From: Silene conica | Taxonomy: Eukaryota; Streptophyta; Magnoliopsida; Caryophyllales; Caryophyllaceae | Length of the DNA: 64,000 bases | Assembly (NCBI GenBank): GCA_029255685.2 | Contig: CM055319.2 | Location: 36,094,530-36,158,529 of the forward strand | Direction: 5' to 3' | Shown: in pieces, positions 1 to 10,620 of the stretch | How the letters are laid out: every line of letters starts with the position of its first letter | Position numbering within the stretch: the stretch's first letter is position 1 | Made by a program: the position numbers and the translations under genes | The notes under the pieces: model-generated | What the model saw: only the letters and a program-made list of their open reading frames with translations | What the model was told of the DNA's origin: nothing | Databases searched by the model: none

Positions 1-1426
1 CCCCTCATCAAGGGTGAGGTTGACCTGCGTTTTGGGAATGGAGCACGTGTTGCTGCAGTCTCGAGGGGAACATACATGATCCAGCTTCCAAGTGGATTCG
101 AGTTATCTTTATATAACTGTTATTATGTTCCGTGTTTATCCAAAAACATTATTTCAGTTTCTGCACTTGACAAACTTGGTTTTTCATTTGTAATAGAAAA
201 TAACAGTTATATTTTCTCATTACACAATATGATTTATGGCAAGGCAGTTTCCATGAATGGAATTTATGTATTAGATCAAACCACTGAAATATTACATGTG
301 AATAATAAGATATTAAAGGTAGGTGACAAAGATCAAACTTACCTATGGCATTGTCGTGTGGGACATATAAATGAGAAACGCGTAAAACAGCTCATACAGA
401 ATGGAGCTATCTCGGCCTTTGATTTCGAATCATATGGCACGTGTGAATCATGTCTCATCGGCAAGATGACTCGTATTTCCTTCAAAGGTGTTGGAATGCG
501 CGCTACCGACCTATTAGGACTCATACATACAGAAGTGTGTGGCCCTATGTCGATCAACGCACGAGAAGGCTATAGGTATTTCATCACTTTCACGGATGAT
601 TTGAGTAGATATGGCTATGTCTACTTGATGAAACATAAAAGTGAATCCTTTGACAAGTTCAAAGAATACCAGAATCGGGTACAGAACCAACTGGGAAGAA
701 AGATTAAAGCACTACATTCTGATCGTGGTGGTGAGTATCTTTCACACGCGTTTGATCAACACCTTAAAGACTGTGGTATCGTTCTACAGTTGACTCCACC
801 TGGAACACCACAATTAAATGGTGTGTCCGAACGGAGAAATCGAACTCTACTTGATATGGTTCGATCCATGATGAGTCACATCGTAGTGCCTGATTCATTG
901 TGGGGCTATGCTCTTTTGTCGGCCGCTCTAATAGTTAACCGAAGTCCGTCTAAAGCTGTTGACAAGAGTCCGTACGAATTATGGAAGGGAACGGTCCCTA
1001 ACTTGTCCTTTATTCGGGTTTGGGGCGCGAGGCTTATGTCAAGTGGAGACACGAGGATAAGCTCGGCCCGCGATCGGTCAAGACATACTTTATAGGCTAT
1101 TCAAAGGGAACTTTTGGTCATTACTTCTACACGCCAACCGAACAACGTGTTTTTGTTGCGGCCAGGGCGACGTTCTTAGAGAAAGAATTTCTCGAGAACA
1201 AGTCGAGTAATAGAACCTTTGATCTATCGGAGGTTCAAGAACCAACTACCGAGCAACCATTGGAGGAAACAGTTCCTTCAACCGAGGCTGCGGTAGATAT
1301 TCCTGAGGAACCTAGGAGGTCGGGAAGAGTCTTTATTCCTCCGGACAGATACATTGGTATGGTCGAGGAACATGACATAGATGACGTCTTACTCCTAGAG
1401 GGTAATGAACCCTCAACATATAAAGG
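1..1426 (+). CDS. Element A pol, first part (protease end, GAG-pre-integrase, integrase)
   Basis: Fossil Copia polyprotein region. Visible parts in order are the end of the protease region (VGNGARV-like at about 35-60), the GAG-pre-integrase segment with HCRVGHINEKR at about 349-380 and a CESC motif at about 442-453, and the integrase core from about 530 to 1010 (ITFTDDLSRYGYVYL, SDRGGEYLS, LNGVSERRNRT). The region ends where B is inserted. The reading frame is not intact throughout. No host function is implied. Confidence 0.85.
1422..1426. repeat. Target site duplication AAAGG, left copy (element B)
   Basis: AAAGG directly abuts the left LTR of B and is repeated at 10616-10620. Uninterrupted relatives (for example the equivalent place in B at about 4841-4850, opposite strand) have one AAAGGTGCC here, so the duplication is clean. 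Confidence 0.97.
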
Positions 1427-2422
1427 TGAGGGGAATAAAACGCGTATTCGCCCTAAACTTGCAGGATTATAATGAAAATTACAGTCGTGAATATCGTCAT
1501 AAGATAAAAAGGATAAGAAAAGAAGTACAACCTTTGGTCCTTGTGCGAAAGGCCTAAGAACAGGAATTAACTCAAATTCCCTCCTATAACTTGCACCCAA
1601 GACTTAGAATGAGACGTGGCCGCGTGTGCTAGAAATCCTCTCCAACTGCCTTGCAATATTGGGAGAGCTATTTAGGTTTTAGATGTGAGATCTGAGGTTT
1701 TGTGAGAAGAAAGCTCTCAAAACCCTAATATTACCTTGAGATTATATTAATCAGTGCAACCAGAGTGTATTGCATAAGGAGAAGTCATGTCCTTATATAC
1801 TACACTTGGCCGAAATATCCAATAGGGTAGGAGTGGGCTTTCCACTCTTACCTTATTCTAATTCGTGATTCAACCCATTTAGCTATAATTTATTCGCGGG
1901 TTTTATTTATAAATCGCAACATGTTATCAGTTATTAATACTGTCGATATATTAATAACGGTCTGATAAAATACGATGCTGTATAATTACCCAAATTAATA
2001 TAACTGTTTATATTAATTCGCGAATACACTATTTAATTAAATCTAACCGTTTATATTTAATTTACGAATTAATCATGTAATCCGTATTAGCTAAAATTAT
2101 TTAATCCGTATTAAATAATAATCTCAACATCTTATTGACTAATTTAGTAGTCAATACCTCTGACTAACTGTTTAGTCATATCCGATAAAATGTGACTGTA
2201 TTTTCATACCTTCACATCTCTCAAACGTGTCCTATAGGTGTGACGTATAGGGACCAGTTGATCACCGCCATCCGTATGACAATAACGTCAAACTTATCTA
2301 GCAAGCCAACCGTTATTGATAAACGTGGATCAACTGGTAATAATACAAAAGTATGCCCTTGTGATCCTTAAAGAGATTTAATAAGTCATTGTACTTAATT
2401 GTCAAGGACACCAGCCCCAACA
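1427..2422 (-). repeat. 3' LTR of element B
   Basis: 996-bp LTR, reading TGTTGGGGCTGG at its start on the - strand. It matches 9620-10615 at equal length. A hairpin of 84 bp lies at 2254-2337. Confidence 0.95.
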
Positions 2423-2437
2423 ATCTCCCACTTGTCC
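2423..2437 (-). other. Polypurine tract of element B
   Basis: On the element strand it reads GGACAAGTGGGAGAT, directly before the LTR. The same tract precedes the 3' LTRs of C, D, E and G (A has a close variant). Confidence 0.85.
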
Positions 2438-3284
2438 GTACAAGGGTATGTGCAATGACGTTATCACACTACATGTGGAGGACACAATCTCCAACAAACT
2501 CCCACTTGTCTGTACAAGTGTAGGTGCGATAACCGAATCTCATATCCTTTTAAAATTTCTCCCACTCAATGTAAGACAATTTGCAAATCCGCATTCGCAA
2601 AGGTCGTATCTCACAAGCGATCTGTATCAAGAGTGGTTTCCCCGACTAGAGAGTAACTTAACTGATAAAACGAATCTGTATTCGAGCATGGCCATGCATT
2701 TCAGTTACTACTCCTCGAGTGGCCCTGAGAAATGATAAAATCCTGATAAGGGTTTGGATATTTCCCTCAACTCGAATCCTGCCGATATCGCGCAGCATGA
2801 AATAACCCAGAAAAAATCCTCTTGGCCCCTGTTACGGTGACCGTGGGAAAGAAACCAAAGGTACCCAAAATCTGCCTTAATCTCAAGAGACAGTTGAAAG
2901 TCAAAAGACTCGACTCTAAGGAACACTATGGAGGTCCTATCCACGACCTGGCACCCAATGTTATAAAACATTTAGGACTCCATAACGATGTCACGGGGTG
3001 TCCTACGAGATATCCGTATAACTCGCCTTTGTGATTGGTCAGTCAGCCGTGTGACTTATGGCTCGTTGAACCCACCATCAACCAACGTCACAAAATGATT
3101 ACCTGAGTTATCAGCTCAAGTGGGTAATCAAGGACCAAAATGATGTAATGTTAATCAGTTCACTTTGTGGTGTTCAAAATTGGCGTACAATTCCACATGA
3201 GAAACAAAAGATTATATATCATAACAATAAGGTTGAAAAGAGTACACGAGAAAATGAATTATTACATGAATTCATAAAAGAGTA
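2438..3284 (-). other. Element B 3' noncoding region between pol and the polypurine tract
   Basis: About 850 bp with no pol coding. It is closely conserved in A (12179-13026) and C (15249-16099), and in blocks in D, E and G. It holds the 12-bp palindrome GCATGGCCATGC at 2686-2697 and, around 2455-2512, a second polypurine-tract-plus-LTR-edge-like stretch. Small reading frames here, such as 2448-2735, run antisense to the element and show no domain. I do not call them genes. Confidence 0.7.
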
Positions 3285-6200
3285 CTACAACTTAGGAACA
3301 CATCCAATTCCCATGGAATGAATGTGCCCTTCATGCTTATCACGTGGTAATGCTTTTGTGAGAGGATCAGCTATGTTGTCATCCGTAGCTATCTTATCAA
3401 TGAATATCTCCTTTTGCTCCACGTAATCTCTGATTAGATGAGCTTTCCGTTGTACATGCCTAGCCTTGTTGCTAGACTTATGCTCCTTAGCTTGGAAGAT
3501 GGCACCTTTATTATCACAATAAACGGTGATTGGGTCATTCGAACTAGGCACTACTGATAGTCCTTGTAAGAATTGACGCATCCATATCGCTTCCTTAGCT
3601 GCTTCCGAGGCGGTATAGTACTCGGACTCAGTCGTAGAATCTGCTGTAACACTCTATTTAGAACTTTTCCAGCTGACAGCAGCGCCATTAAGAGTAAAAA
3701 CGAATCCAGACTGAGATTTCGAGTCATCTCGATCCGTTTGGAAGCTAGCATCTGCGTAACCCGTGGCGCAGAGCGTCGAGTCGCCTCCGTAAGTCAATCC
3801 CCAATCTTTAGTCCTCCGTAGGTACTTAAGAATGTTTTTCACGGCCATCCAGTGTTGTTCACCTGGATGAGCTTGGAATCGACTTGTCATACTCAATGCA
3901 TATGCAACGTCAGGACGTGTGCATATCATGGCATACATGATTGATCCTATTGCCGAAGCATAAGGAATCTGACTCATGCGCTCTTTCTCTTCCAATGACT
4001 TAGCTTCTTGAGTCTTGCTCAAGTGAAGCCCAGGAGTCATTGGAAGGAACCCTTTCTTGGAGTTCGTCATACTGAATCTCTCTAGAATCTTATCTATATA
4101 AGACTCCTGACTGAGAGACAACATCCGTCGTGATCTATCCCTGTAGATACGGATGCCCAAAATTCTTTGTGCCTCTCCCAGATCTTTCATCTGGAAGTGG
4201 TTTTTCAACCATGCTTTAACCGAAGATAAGAGAGGTATGTCATTCCCAATCAAGAGTATGTCATCGACATACAGTACTAGGAATACAATCTTGCTCCCAC
4301 TCGACTTGATATAGAGACATGGTTCCTCGACTGATCGAATGAACCCATTCTCTTTTATCACTTGGTCGAAGCGATGATTCCAACTCCGCGATGCTTGCTT
4401 AAGTCCATAGATGGAACGCTTAAGCTTGCAAACTTTCTTAGGATGTGCTGGATCGATAAAACCCTCGGGTTGTACCAAGTACAACTCTTCCTCCAAATAA
4501 CCGTTTAAGAAGGCGGTTTTAACGTCCATTTGCCATATTTCATAATCATGAAATGCGGCGATCGCTAAGATAATCCGAATGGAACGTAGCATGACTACGG
4601 GTGCAAAGATCTCATCATAGTGCAAGCCTGGCACTTGAGTGAAACCTTTAGCAACTAGTCTTGCCTTGTGGATATCTTGTTGTCCTTCCACGACATGCTT
4701 TATTTTGTAAAGCCATTTGCATTGAAGGGGACGTACCTTTGCAGGTAGGTCCACAAGATCCCACACGTTGTTCTCATACATGGAGTCCATCTCGGATTGC
4801 ATGGCTTCTAGCCATAGCTTTGAGTCAGAACTGGTCATGGCACCTTTATAGGTTGTGGGTTCGTTACCCTCTAGGAGTAAGACGTTATCTGTATCATGTT
4901 CCTCGACCATACCAATGTATCTGTCCGGAGGAATAGAGACTCTTCCCGACCTCCTAGGTTCCTCAGGAATATCTACCGCAGCCTCGGTTGAAGGAAGTGT
5001 TTCCTCCAATGGTTGCTCGGTAGTTGGTTCTTGAACCTCCGATAACTCGAAGGTTCTATTACTCGACTTGTTCTCGAGAAATTCTTTCTCTAAGAACGTC
5101 GCACTAGCCGCAACAAAAACACGTTGTTCGGTTGGCGAGTAGAAGTAATGACCAAAAGTTCCCTTTGGATAGCCTATAAAGTATGTCTTGACCGATCGCG
5201 GGCCGAGCTTATCCTCGTGTCTCCACTTGACATAAGCCTCGCAGCCCCAAACCCGAATAAAGGACAAGTTAGGGACCGTTCCCTTCCATAATTCGTATGG
5301 AGTCTTGTCAACAGCTTTAGACGGACTTCGGTTAAGTATTAGAGCGGCCGACAAAAGAGCATAGCCCCACAATGAATCAGGCACAACGGTGTGACTCATC
5401 ATGGATCGAACCATATCGAGTAGAGTTCGATTTCTCCGTTCGGACACACCATTTAATTGTGGTGTTCCAGATGGAGTCAACTGTAGCACGATGCCACAGT
5501 CTTTAAGGTGTTGATCAAACTCGTGTGAAAGATACTCACCACCACGATCCGAACGTAGTGCTTTAATCTTTCTACCCAGCTGGTTCTGTACCCGATTCTG
5601 GTATTCTTTGAACTTGTCAAAGGATTCACTTTTATGTTTCATCAAGTAGACATAGCCATATCTACTCAAATCATCCGTGAAAGTGATGAAATACCTATAG
5701 CCTTCTCGTGCGTTGATCGACATAGGGCCACATACGTCTGTATGTATGAGTCCTTATAGGTCGGCAGCGCGCATTCCAACACCTTTGAAGGAAATGCGAG
5801 TCATTTTGCCAATGAGACATGATTCACACGTGCCATATGATTCAAAATCAAAGGGCGATATAGCTCCATTCTGTATGAGCTGTTTTACGCGTTTCTCATT
5901 TATGTGTCCCATACGACAATGCCATAGGTAAGTTTGATCTTTGTCACCTACCTTTAATCTCTTGTTATTCACATGTAATATCTCGGTAGTTTGATCTAAA
6001 ACATAAATTCCATTCATGGAGACTGCCTTGCCATAAATCATATTGTGTAAGGAGAAAATACAGCTATTATTCTCTATTACAAATGAAAAACCGAGTTTGT
6101 CAAGTGCAGAAACTGAAATAATGTTTTTGGACAAACTAGGAACATAATAACAGTTATATAAAAATAACTCGAATCCACTTGGAAGCTGAATCACGTATGT

Positions 6201-7316
6201 TCCCTTCGAGACTGCAGCAACGCGTGCTCCATTCCCGACACGCAGGTCCACCTCACCCTTGATTAGGGGTTCTTGGTTTCGGAGGCCCTGCACATGATTA
6301 CATAGATGAGAACCACAACCAGTATCAAGTACCCAAGTTCCGCAACTTGCATGGTTAATCTCAATCATGTGAATAAAAGAAGAAGAAGACATACCAACAG
6401 GAGTAACACGGCCTGCCTTAATGTCCTCGCGATACACGGGGCATGAGCGCCTCCAATGCCCAGTCTTCTGGCAATGGTGACATTCCATGCTTGTATCCTT
6501 GCTCTTTATCTTGCCCTGTGAGTTGCTCGACTCACCTGGCCCACTCTTAGTAAATCCTGGTTTCTTGAACCTGGGCTTACCTACTGCTAGGTCGCCCTGA
6601 GCTTTAGCCTTCCCTTTACCCTTTCCCTTACTGGAGATCATGAGAACATCCTGCTTCATGCTCCCACTTAATTTCAGATCCTTCTCGGTCTGTACGAGAA
6701 AGGAGTGGAGCTCATGAGGAGTCTTCTTCATGTCGTTCATGTAATAGTTGGCCCTAAAGAGGGCGAACCCATCATGAAGCGAATGAAGCATACGATCAAC
6801 GATTATGTTCTCACTGATCTTGCAGTTCAGGGTCTCCAGTTTCTCGATATTCTCAATCATGTTGAGAATATGTGGGCTAACAGCTTGGCCCTTCTGGAGT
6901 TTCGCCTCAAAGAAGCGACAGGTATGCTCATAAGAAACGATTCTCGGAGCCTTGGAGAATTCGTTAGAGAGCGTGGTGAAAATCTTGTTTGCACCATGGG
7001 ATATGAAGCGTCTTTGCAAATTTGATTCCATTGCATAGATGAGTACGTTCTTTATCGCACCCGCTTCCATAACGAAATCGCTATGGGCGCGAATTTCGTT
7101 GGCTCTAGCTCCAGTTCCTGGGTGTGCCGGAATGGGCTCAGTTAAATACTTAAGCTTTCCGTCAGCAATGGCAGCATTCCGTAGTGCTGCCTCCCAGTCA
7201 GAGAAGTTTGACCCATCATTCCTCAGTCTTGTGGACTGATTCATGGAATCCATGAAGGCCTTTAGCCAGGATTCACGTGCTAGCTTGGCACTTGGCATTG
7301 GGTCTTCACCAGCCAT
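3285..7316 (-). CDS. Element B gag-pol region
   Basis: Fossil Copia polyprotein region. Order on the - strand: gag of UBN2 type (about 7230-6500); zinc knuckle CHHCQKTGHWRRSC (about 6483-6438); protease WVLDTGCGSHLC (about 6340-6299); GAG-pre-integrase WHCRMGHINEKR (about 5930-5780); integrase (about 5740-5270) with SDRGGEY and LNGVSERRNRT; a chromodomain-less linker; reverse transcriptase (about 4740-4000) with YVDDILL at about 4270; and RNase H (about 3790-3300) ending in the PLTKALPRDKH tail. The start at 7316 is the first Met of the gag-like frame. Coding is almost continuous, with about two breaks. Confidence 0.92.
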
Positions 7317-7450
7317 TTTAGTTATATAGCAGTTTTAATGAACGTGTTCTACACTGGAAAAGAAGATAAAACAAAACCATATAAGCAACTCATTGTTGTG
7401 ATTTAAGTCTATATTAAATTGAATTTAAACTCGTAGACTCATGCATTTAT

Positions 7451-7457
7451 ATAATTG
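7451..7457. repeat. LINE target site duplication ATAATTG, left copy
   Basis: ATAATTG precedes the LINE fragment and recurs at 8001-8007 directly after its poly(A). Confidence 0.85.
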
Positions 7458-7882
7458 TGACCTGGCTAAGAATGCAAGGGGGTATGAATGTGAAAAGCAA
7501 GCTGTTCAGAATAGGATGTGTATCTGATGACCTGTGTTTTCTGTGTCAATCCCATTCTGAAACTATTGACCATATTTTCATCAGCTGCCCTTATTCAGTC
7601 TTGATCCAAAGACTGTTGCAGCATTGGTATGGAGGGTCCTTTCCTTCTATACAGAGTTTGAGTGAGGTTCAGAGAAAAGATGGGGTTTGGAAGATCAGAG
7701 TGGCACTGATGAATGCATATCATTATCATATCTGGACTCAAAGAAACTGTGCCAGGCTGGATGGGTGTCTCCTGAGACCTGAGAAAGTGTTGGACAAGAT
7801 TATTCAAGAGGTTAAAAGGCGGGTGAAATGCAAGGCTCGAGTGGATATTCACCAAGAAGATGTTGACTGGCTACATAACTAG
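7458..7882 (+). CDS. LINE ORF2 C-terminal fragment (zf-RVT domain)
   Basis: About 141 residues open from the truncation point to a stop at 7880-7882. The domain (family known as zf-RVT) is seen as LFRIGCVSDDLCFLCQSHSE followed by TIDHIFISCP. This gives the Cys-x2-Cys ... His-x4-Cys pattern found at the C-terminus of plant L1 ORF2 proteins. Endonuclease and reverse transcriptase are absent because of the 5' truncation. There is no natural start codon: the open frame simply begins at the insertion edge. The stretch from 7883 to 7990 is the LINE 3' UTR. The fragment is not expected to be functional. Confidence 0.85.
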
Positions 7883-8000
7883 TCTTAAGTTGTTTTTGAG
7901 ATGATGTCTTTTAATGTGCTTGTAAGGGGTCTCGAACCCTAAACCTTTCTTGTAATTATCCTATAATATTAATACTACTCACATTTTACCAAAAAAAAAA
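7458..8000 (+). mobile_element. 5'-truncated L1-type LINE inserted in the leader of element B
   Basis: A 543-bp 3' fragment of a non-LTR retrotransposon on the + strand. It ends in a run of at least 10 A (7991-8000) and is flanked by a 7-bp duplication. This is the usual product of target-primed reverse transcription that stopped early. Its coding end carries a reverse-transcriptase zinc-binding domain. Because it lies inside B, it is younger than B. Confidence 0.9.
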
Positions 8001-9214
8001 ATAATTGATCTCCCTCAAGAATTATATAAACGATCCCAAGACTCAATTTTCGTATATTGATAAGCCCACAGTTTGGCTAATTCCAATCGTTGGAACTCTT
8101 GGTCGATAGATTTCCGTATATCCTATCTATTAGTCCATCTCAGTCACTAGATATTATCGAGTGACCATGATGTTGAGATAAAATAAATCATCTGTTCCCA
8201 CTTACCCAACGTAGAAGGGGTCATATTATGCCTACCGACGAAGAAGGGATTCATGGGAGGCTGATTTATAAAGACTAATCTCAATTTTTGGTTATACGAG
8301 GAAGACCCCATCAACTTTTATTTAACCATATTTAAGTGAACTAAAAACTAGCATTTGCGTGAATGAATTAAATAAAGTGATGGCTTAGTAATTGACATGT
8401 GACATCTGTATTGTCACAGAAAACTAATGCGTGACCTCTACATGAGTCAGTTTTCAGGCATGATATAGGTGGTTTGGTTTTTAGGCGGAATATGATGCAA
8501 GCTATTATCGATGAAAGCATAAAGATAAATGCAATAAACGTAAATAAAAGTCCTAGTGTGGCCTATCCTACCAAAATAAACATAAAACAACTTGGAATCC
8601 ACCGTTGGACCCTAGAAGCTTGTCTTGATGTTCCATCTTGGTCCTTGCAGCGGGAGTGAGCATCCGGTCTCCGTCTTGTCTTTGGTCTTCACAAAATTAC
8701 TGATTTAAATTACAAAAGTAGTCCTAGATACATTCTAATTTAAATACAAAAGTAATTACATGGGAAAAACCCAAAACGGAGATTCAAGATCTCAAAATTA
8801 CAAGCAAGACTGTGTGCCATCATTACGGTAACACAATCTTCTAAGGCCACACTAAGTTACAACTGTTTGCAAAAAATTAAATACGTTATTGAAAGCATTC
8901 AAGGCATTCACAAGACGATAAATAAAATGCATCAACTAAATTAAAATTCATAAATGACATAATACTGTTATTATGATTAATAAATTTTTACCAAACCACC
9001 TTTTAAGATTAAAATTATGTGACTATACCGCTTTAATCACCAATTTTAATAGACATATAATCCATTATTTTAAACTGTTTTAAAAAAATATGTATCAAAC
9101 GAGGGTGAACCGTTTCACTAAATAATATACTATTTCCGTATACAGTATATTATTTTAAGCCATGTGAAAATAAGAAAACAAGTTATTTTCGAAAAAGATA
9201 GCCTGAAAGAAGAG

Positions 9215-9297
9215 CACTCGACCGAGCAACACAGGCACTCGATCGAGTGTCAGTGTCAGTGTCACTCGATCGAGTGCAGCAGGGGCTCGATCGAGTG
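9215..9297. repeat. Two 21-bp-register pairs of CACTCGATCGAGTG-type 14-mers
   Basis: Copies start at 9215 (partial match, CACTCGACCGAG), 9236, 9263 and 9284 (last with altered first two bases). Spacing is 21, 27 and 21 bp, so the copies group into two pairs. 9236-9249 and 9263-9276 are perfect 14-bp palindromes. The core TCGATCGA is shared with the element-I motif. Confidence 0.9.
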
Positions 9298-9495
9298 ACT
9301 CGTTAAAATGCAAACGCTGCACTTTAAATCTAAACAAGTTTTTATCTTTTGATATAAAACATGAAAATCAAAAATAAAAACAACAAAAGATCCACATATT
9401 GCTAAAAATATCGATTAAATAACAATATGCGAATTAGAATCGAAAACAAGATCGATTACAACACAAAAGCACACACACGAGGCCTGGTACGAGGG

Positions 9496-9530
9496 CACTC
9501 GATCAAGTGCAACAGAGACTCGATCGAGTG
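9496..9530. repeat. Third 21-bp-register pair of CACTCGATCGAGTG-type 14-mers
   Basis: Copies start at 9496 (CACTCGATCAAGTG) and 9517 (GACTCGATCGAGTG), exactly 21 bp apart. Confidence 0.9.
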
Positions 9531-9605
9531 CCAAGGCAGAGTGCACGGTTTTCTAAAATTTTTAAAACTTATGAAAGACACAATTGTAAAATTTCATGGC
9601 CTAAG

Positions 9606-9617
9606 GCTCTGATACCA
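9606..9617 (-). other. Primer-binding site of element B (initiator tRNA-Met type)
   Basis: Reads TGGTATCAGAGC on the - strand, two bases from the end of the 5' LTR. It fixes the orientation of B. Confidence 0.93.
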
Positions 9618-9619
9618 CT

Positions 9620-10615
9620 TGTGGGGAATAAAACGCGTATTCGCCCTAGACTTGCAGGATTATAATGAAAATTATAGTCGTGAATATCGTCATAAGATAA
9701 AAAGGATAAGAAAAGAAGTACAACCTTTGGTCCTTGTGCGAAAGGCCTAAGAACAGGAATTAACACAAATTCCCTCCTATAACTTGCACCCAAGACTTAG
9801 AATGAGACGTGGCCGCGTGTGCTAGAAATCCTCTCCAACTGCCTTGCAATATTGGGAGAGCTATTTAGGTTTTAGATGTGAAATCTGAGGTTTTGTGAGA
9901 AGAAAGCTCTCAAAACCCTAATATTACCTTGAGATTATATTAATCAGTGCAACCAGAGTGTTTTGCATAAGGAGAAGTCATCTCCTTATATACTACACTT
10001 GGCCGAAATATCCAATAGGGTAGGAGTGGGCTTTCGACTCTTACCTTATTCTAATTCGTGATTCGACCCATTTAGCTATAATTTATTCGCGGGTTTTATT
10101 TATAAATCGCAACATGTTATCAGTTATTAATACTGTCGATATATTAATAACGGTCTGATAAAATACGATATTGTATAATTACCTAAATTAATATAACTGT
10201 TTATATTAATTCGCGAATACAATATTTAATTAAATATAACCGTTTATATTTAATTTACGAATTAATCATGTAATCCGTATTAGCTAAAATTATTTAATCC
10301 GTATTAAATAATAATCTCAACATCTTATTGACTAATTTAGTAGTCAATACCTCTGACTAACTGTTTAGTCATATCCGGCAAAATGTGACTGTATTTTCAT
10401 ACCTTCACATCTCTCAAACGTGTCCTATAGGTGTGACGTATAGGGACCAGTTGATCACCGCCATCCGTATGACAATAACGTCAAACTTATCTAGCAAGCC
10501 AACCGTTATTGATAAACGTGGATCAACTGGTAATAATACAAAAGTATGCCCTTGTGATCCTTAAAGAGATTTAATAAGTCATTGTACTTAATTGTCAAGG
10601 ACACCAGCCCCAACA
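9620..10615 (-). repeat. 5' LTR of element B
   Basis: 996 bp, TG...CA, same length as 1427-2422. The conserved hairpin lies at 10447-10530 with arms CCAGTTGATC and GATCAACTGG. Confidence 0.95.
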
Positions 10616-10620
10616 AAAGG
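10616..10620. repeat. Target site duplication AAAGG, right copy (element B)
   Basis: Directly follows the LTR end CA at 10614-10615. Element A pol resumes from this point. Confidence 0.97.

Larger units (their letters stand above)
8008..9605 (-). other. Element B leader (between primer-binding site and gag)
   Basis: About 1.6 kb with no credible gene. It is AT-rich in the middle. Near the 5' LTR it carries two clusters of CACTCGATCGAGTG-type 14-mers (9215-9297 and 9496-9530), described separately. Confidence 0.7.
1427..10615 (-). mobile_element. Copia element B (Angela/BARE type), near-complete, inserted in A
   Basis: A 9.2-kb LTR retrotransposon on the - strand. Order along its own strand: 5' LTR 10615-9620, primer-binding site, about 2.3-kb leader containing a LINE insertion, gag-pol 7316-3285, conserved 3' noncoding region, polypurine tract, 3' LTR 2422-1427. 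Both LTRs are 996 bp and begin TG and end CA on the element strand. By eye they differ at about 16 sites (1.6 percent), which suggests an insertion of the order of one million years ago or less, depending on the rate assumed. It looks almost whole, with about two breaks in the coding region besides the LINE. Confidence 0.95.

Noticed and set aside
2448-2735. About 95-residue frame repeated in A (12729-13016), B and C (15266-15547)
   Set aside because: It is antisense to each element in a conserved noncoding region, with no domain. Its conservation follows from the copies being young relatives and from the structured 3' block.
9215-9530. Clustered direct repeats that could suggest a CRISPR-like array
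   Set aside because: Plant nuclear DNA, short palindromes in pairs, spacers too short and irregular between pairs, no cas genes.
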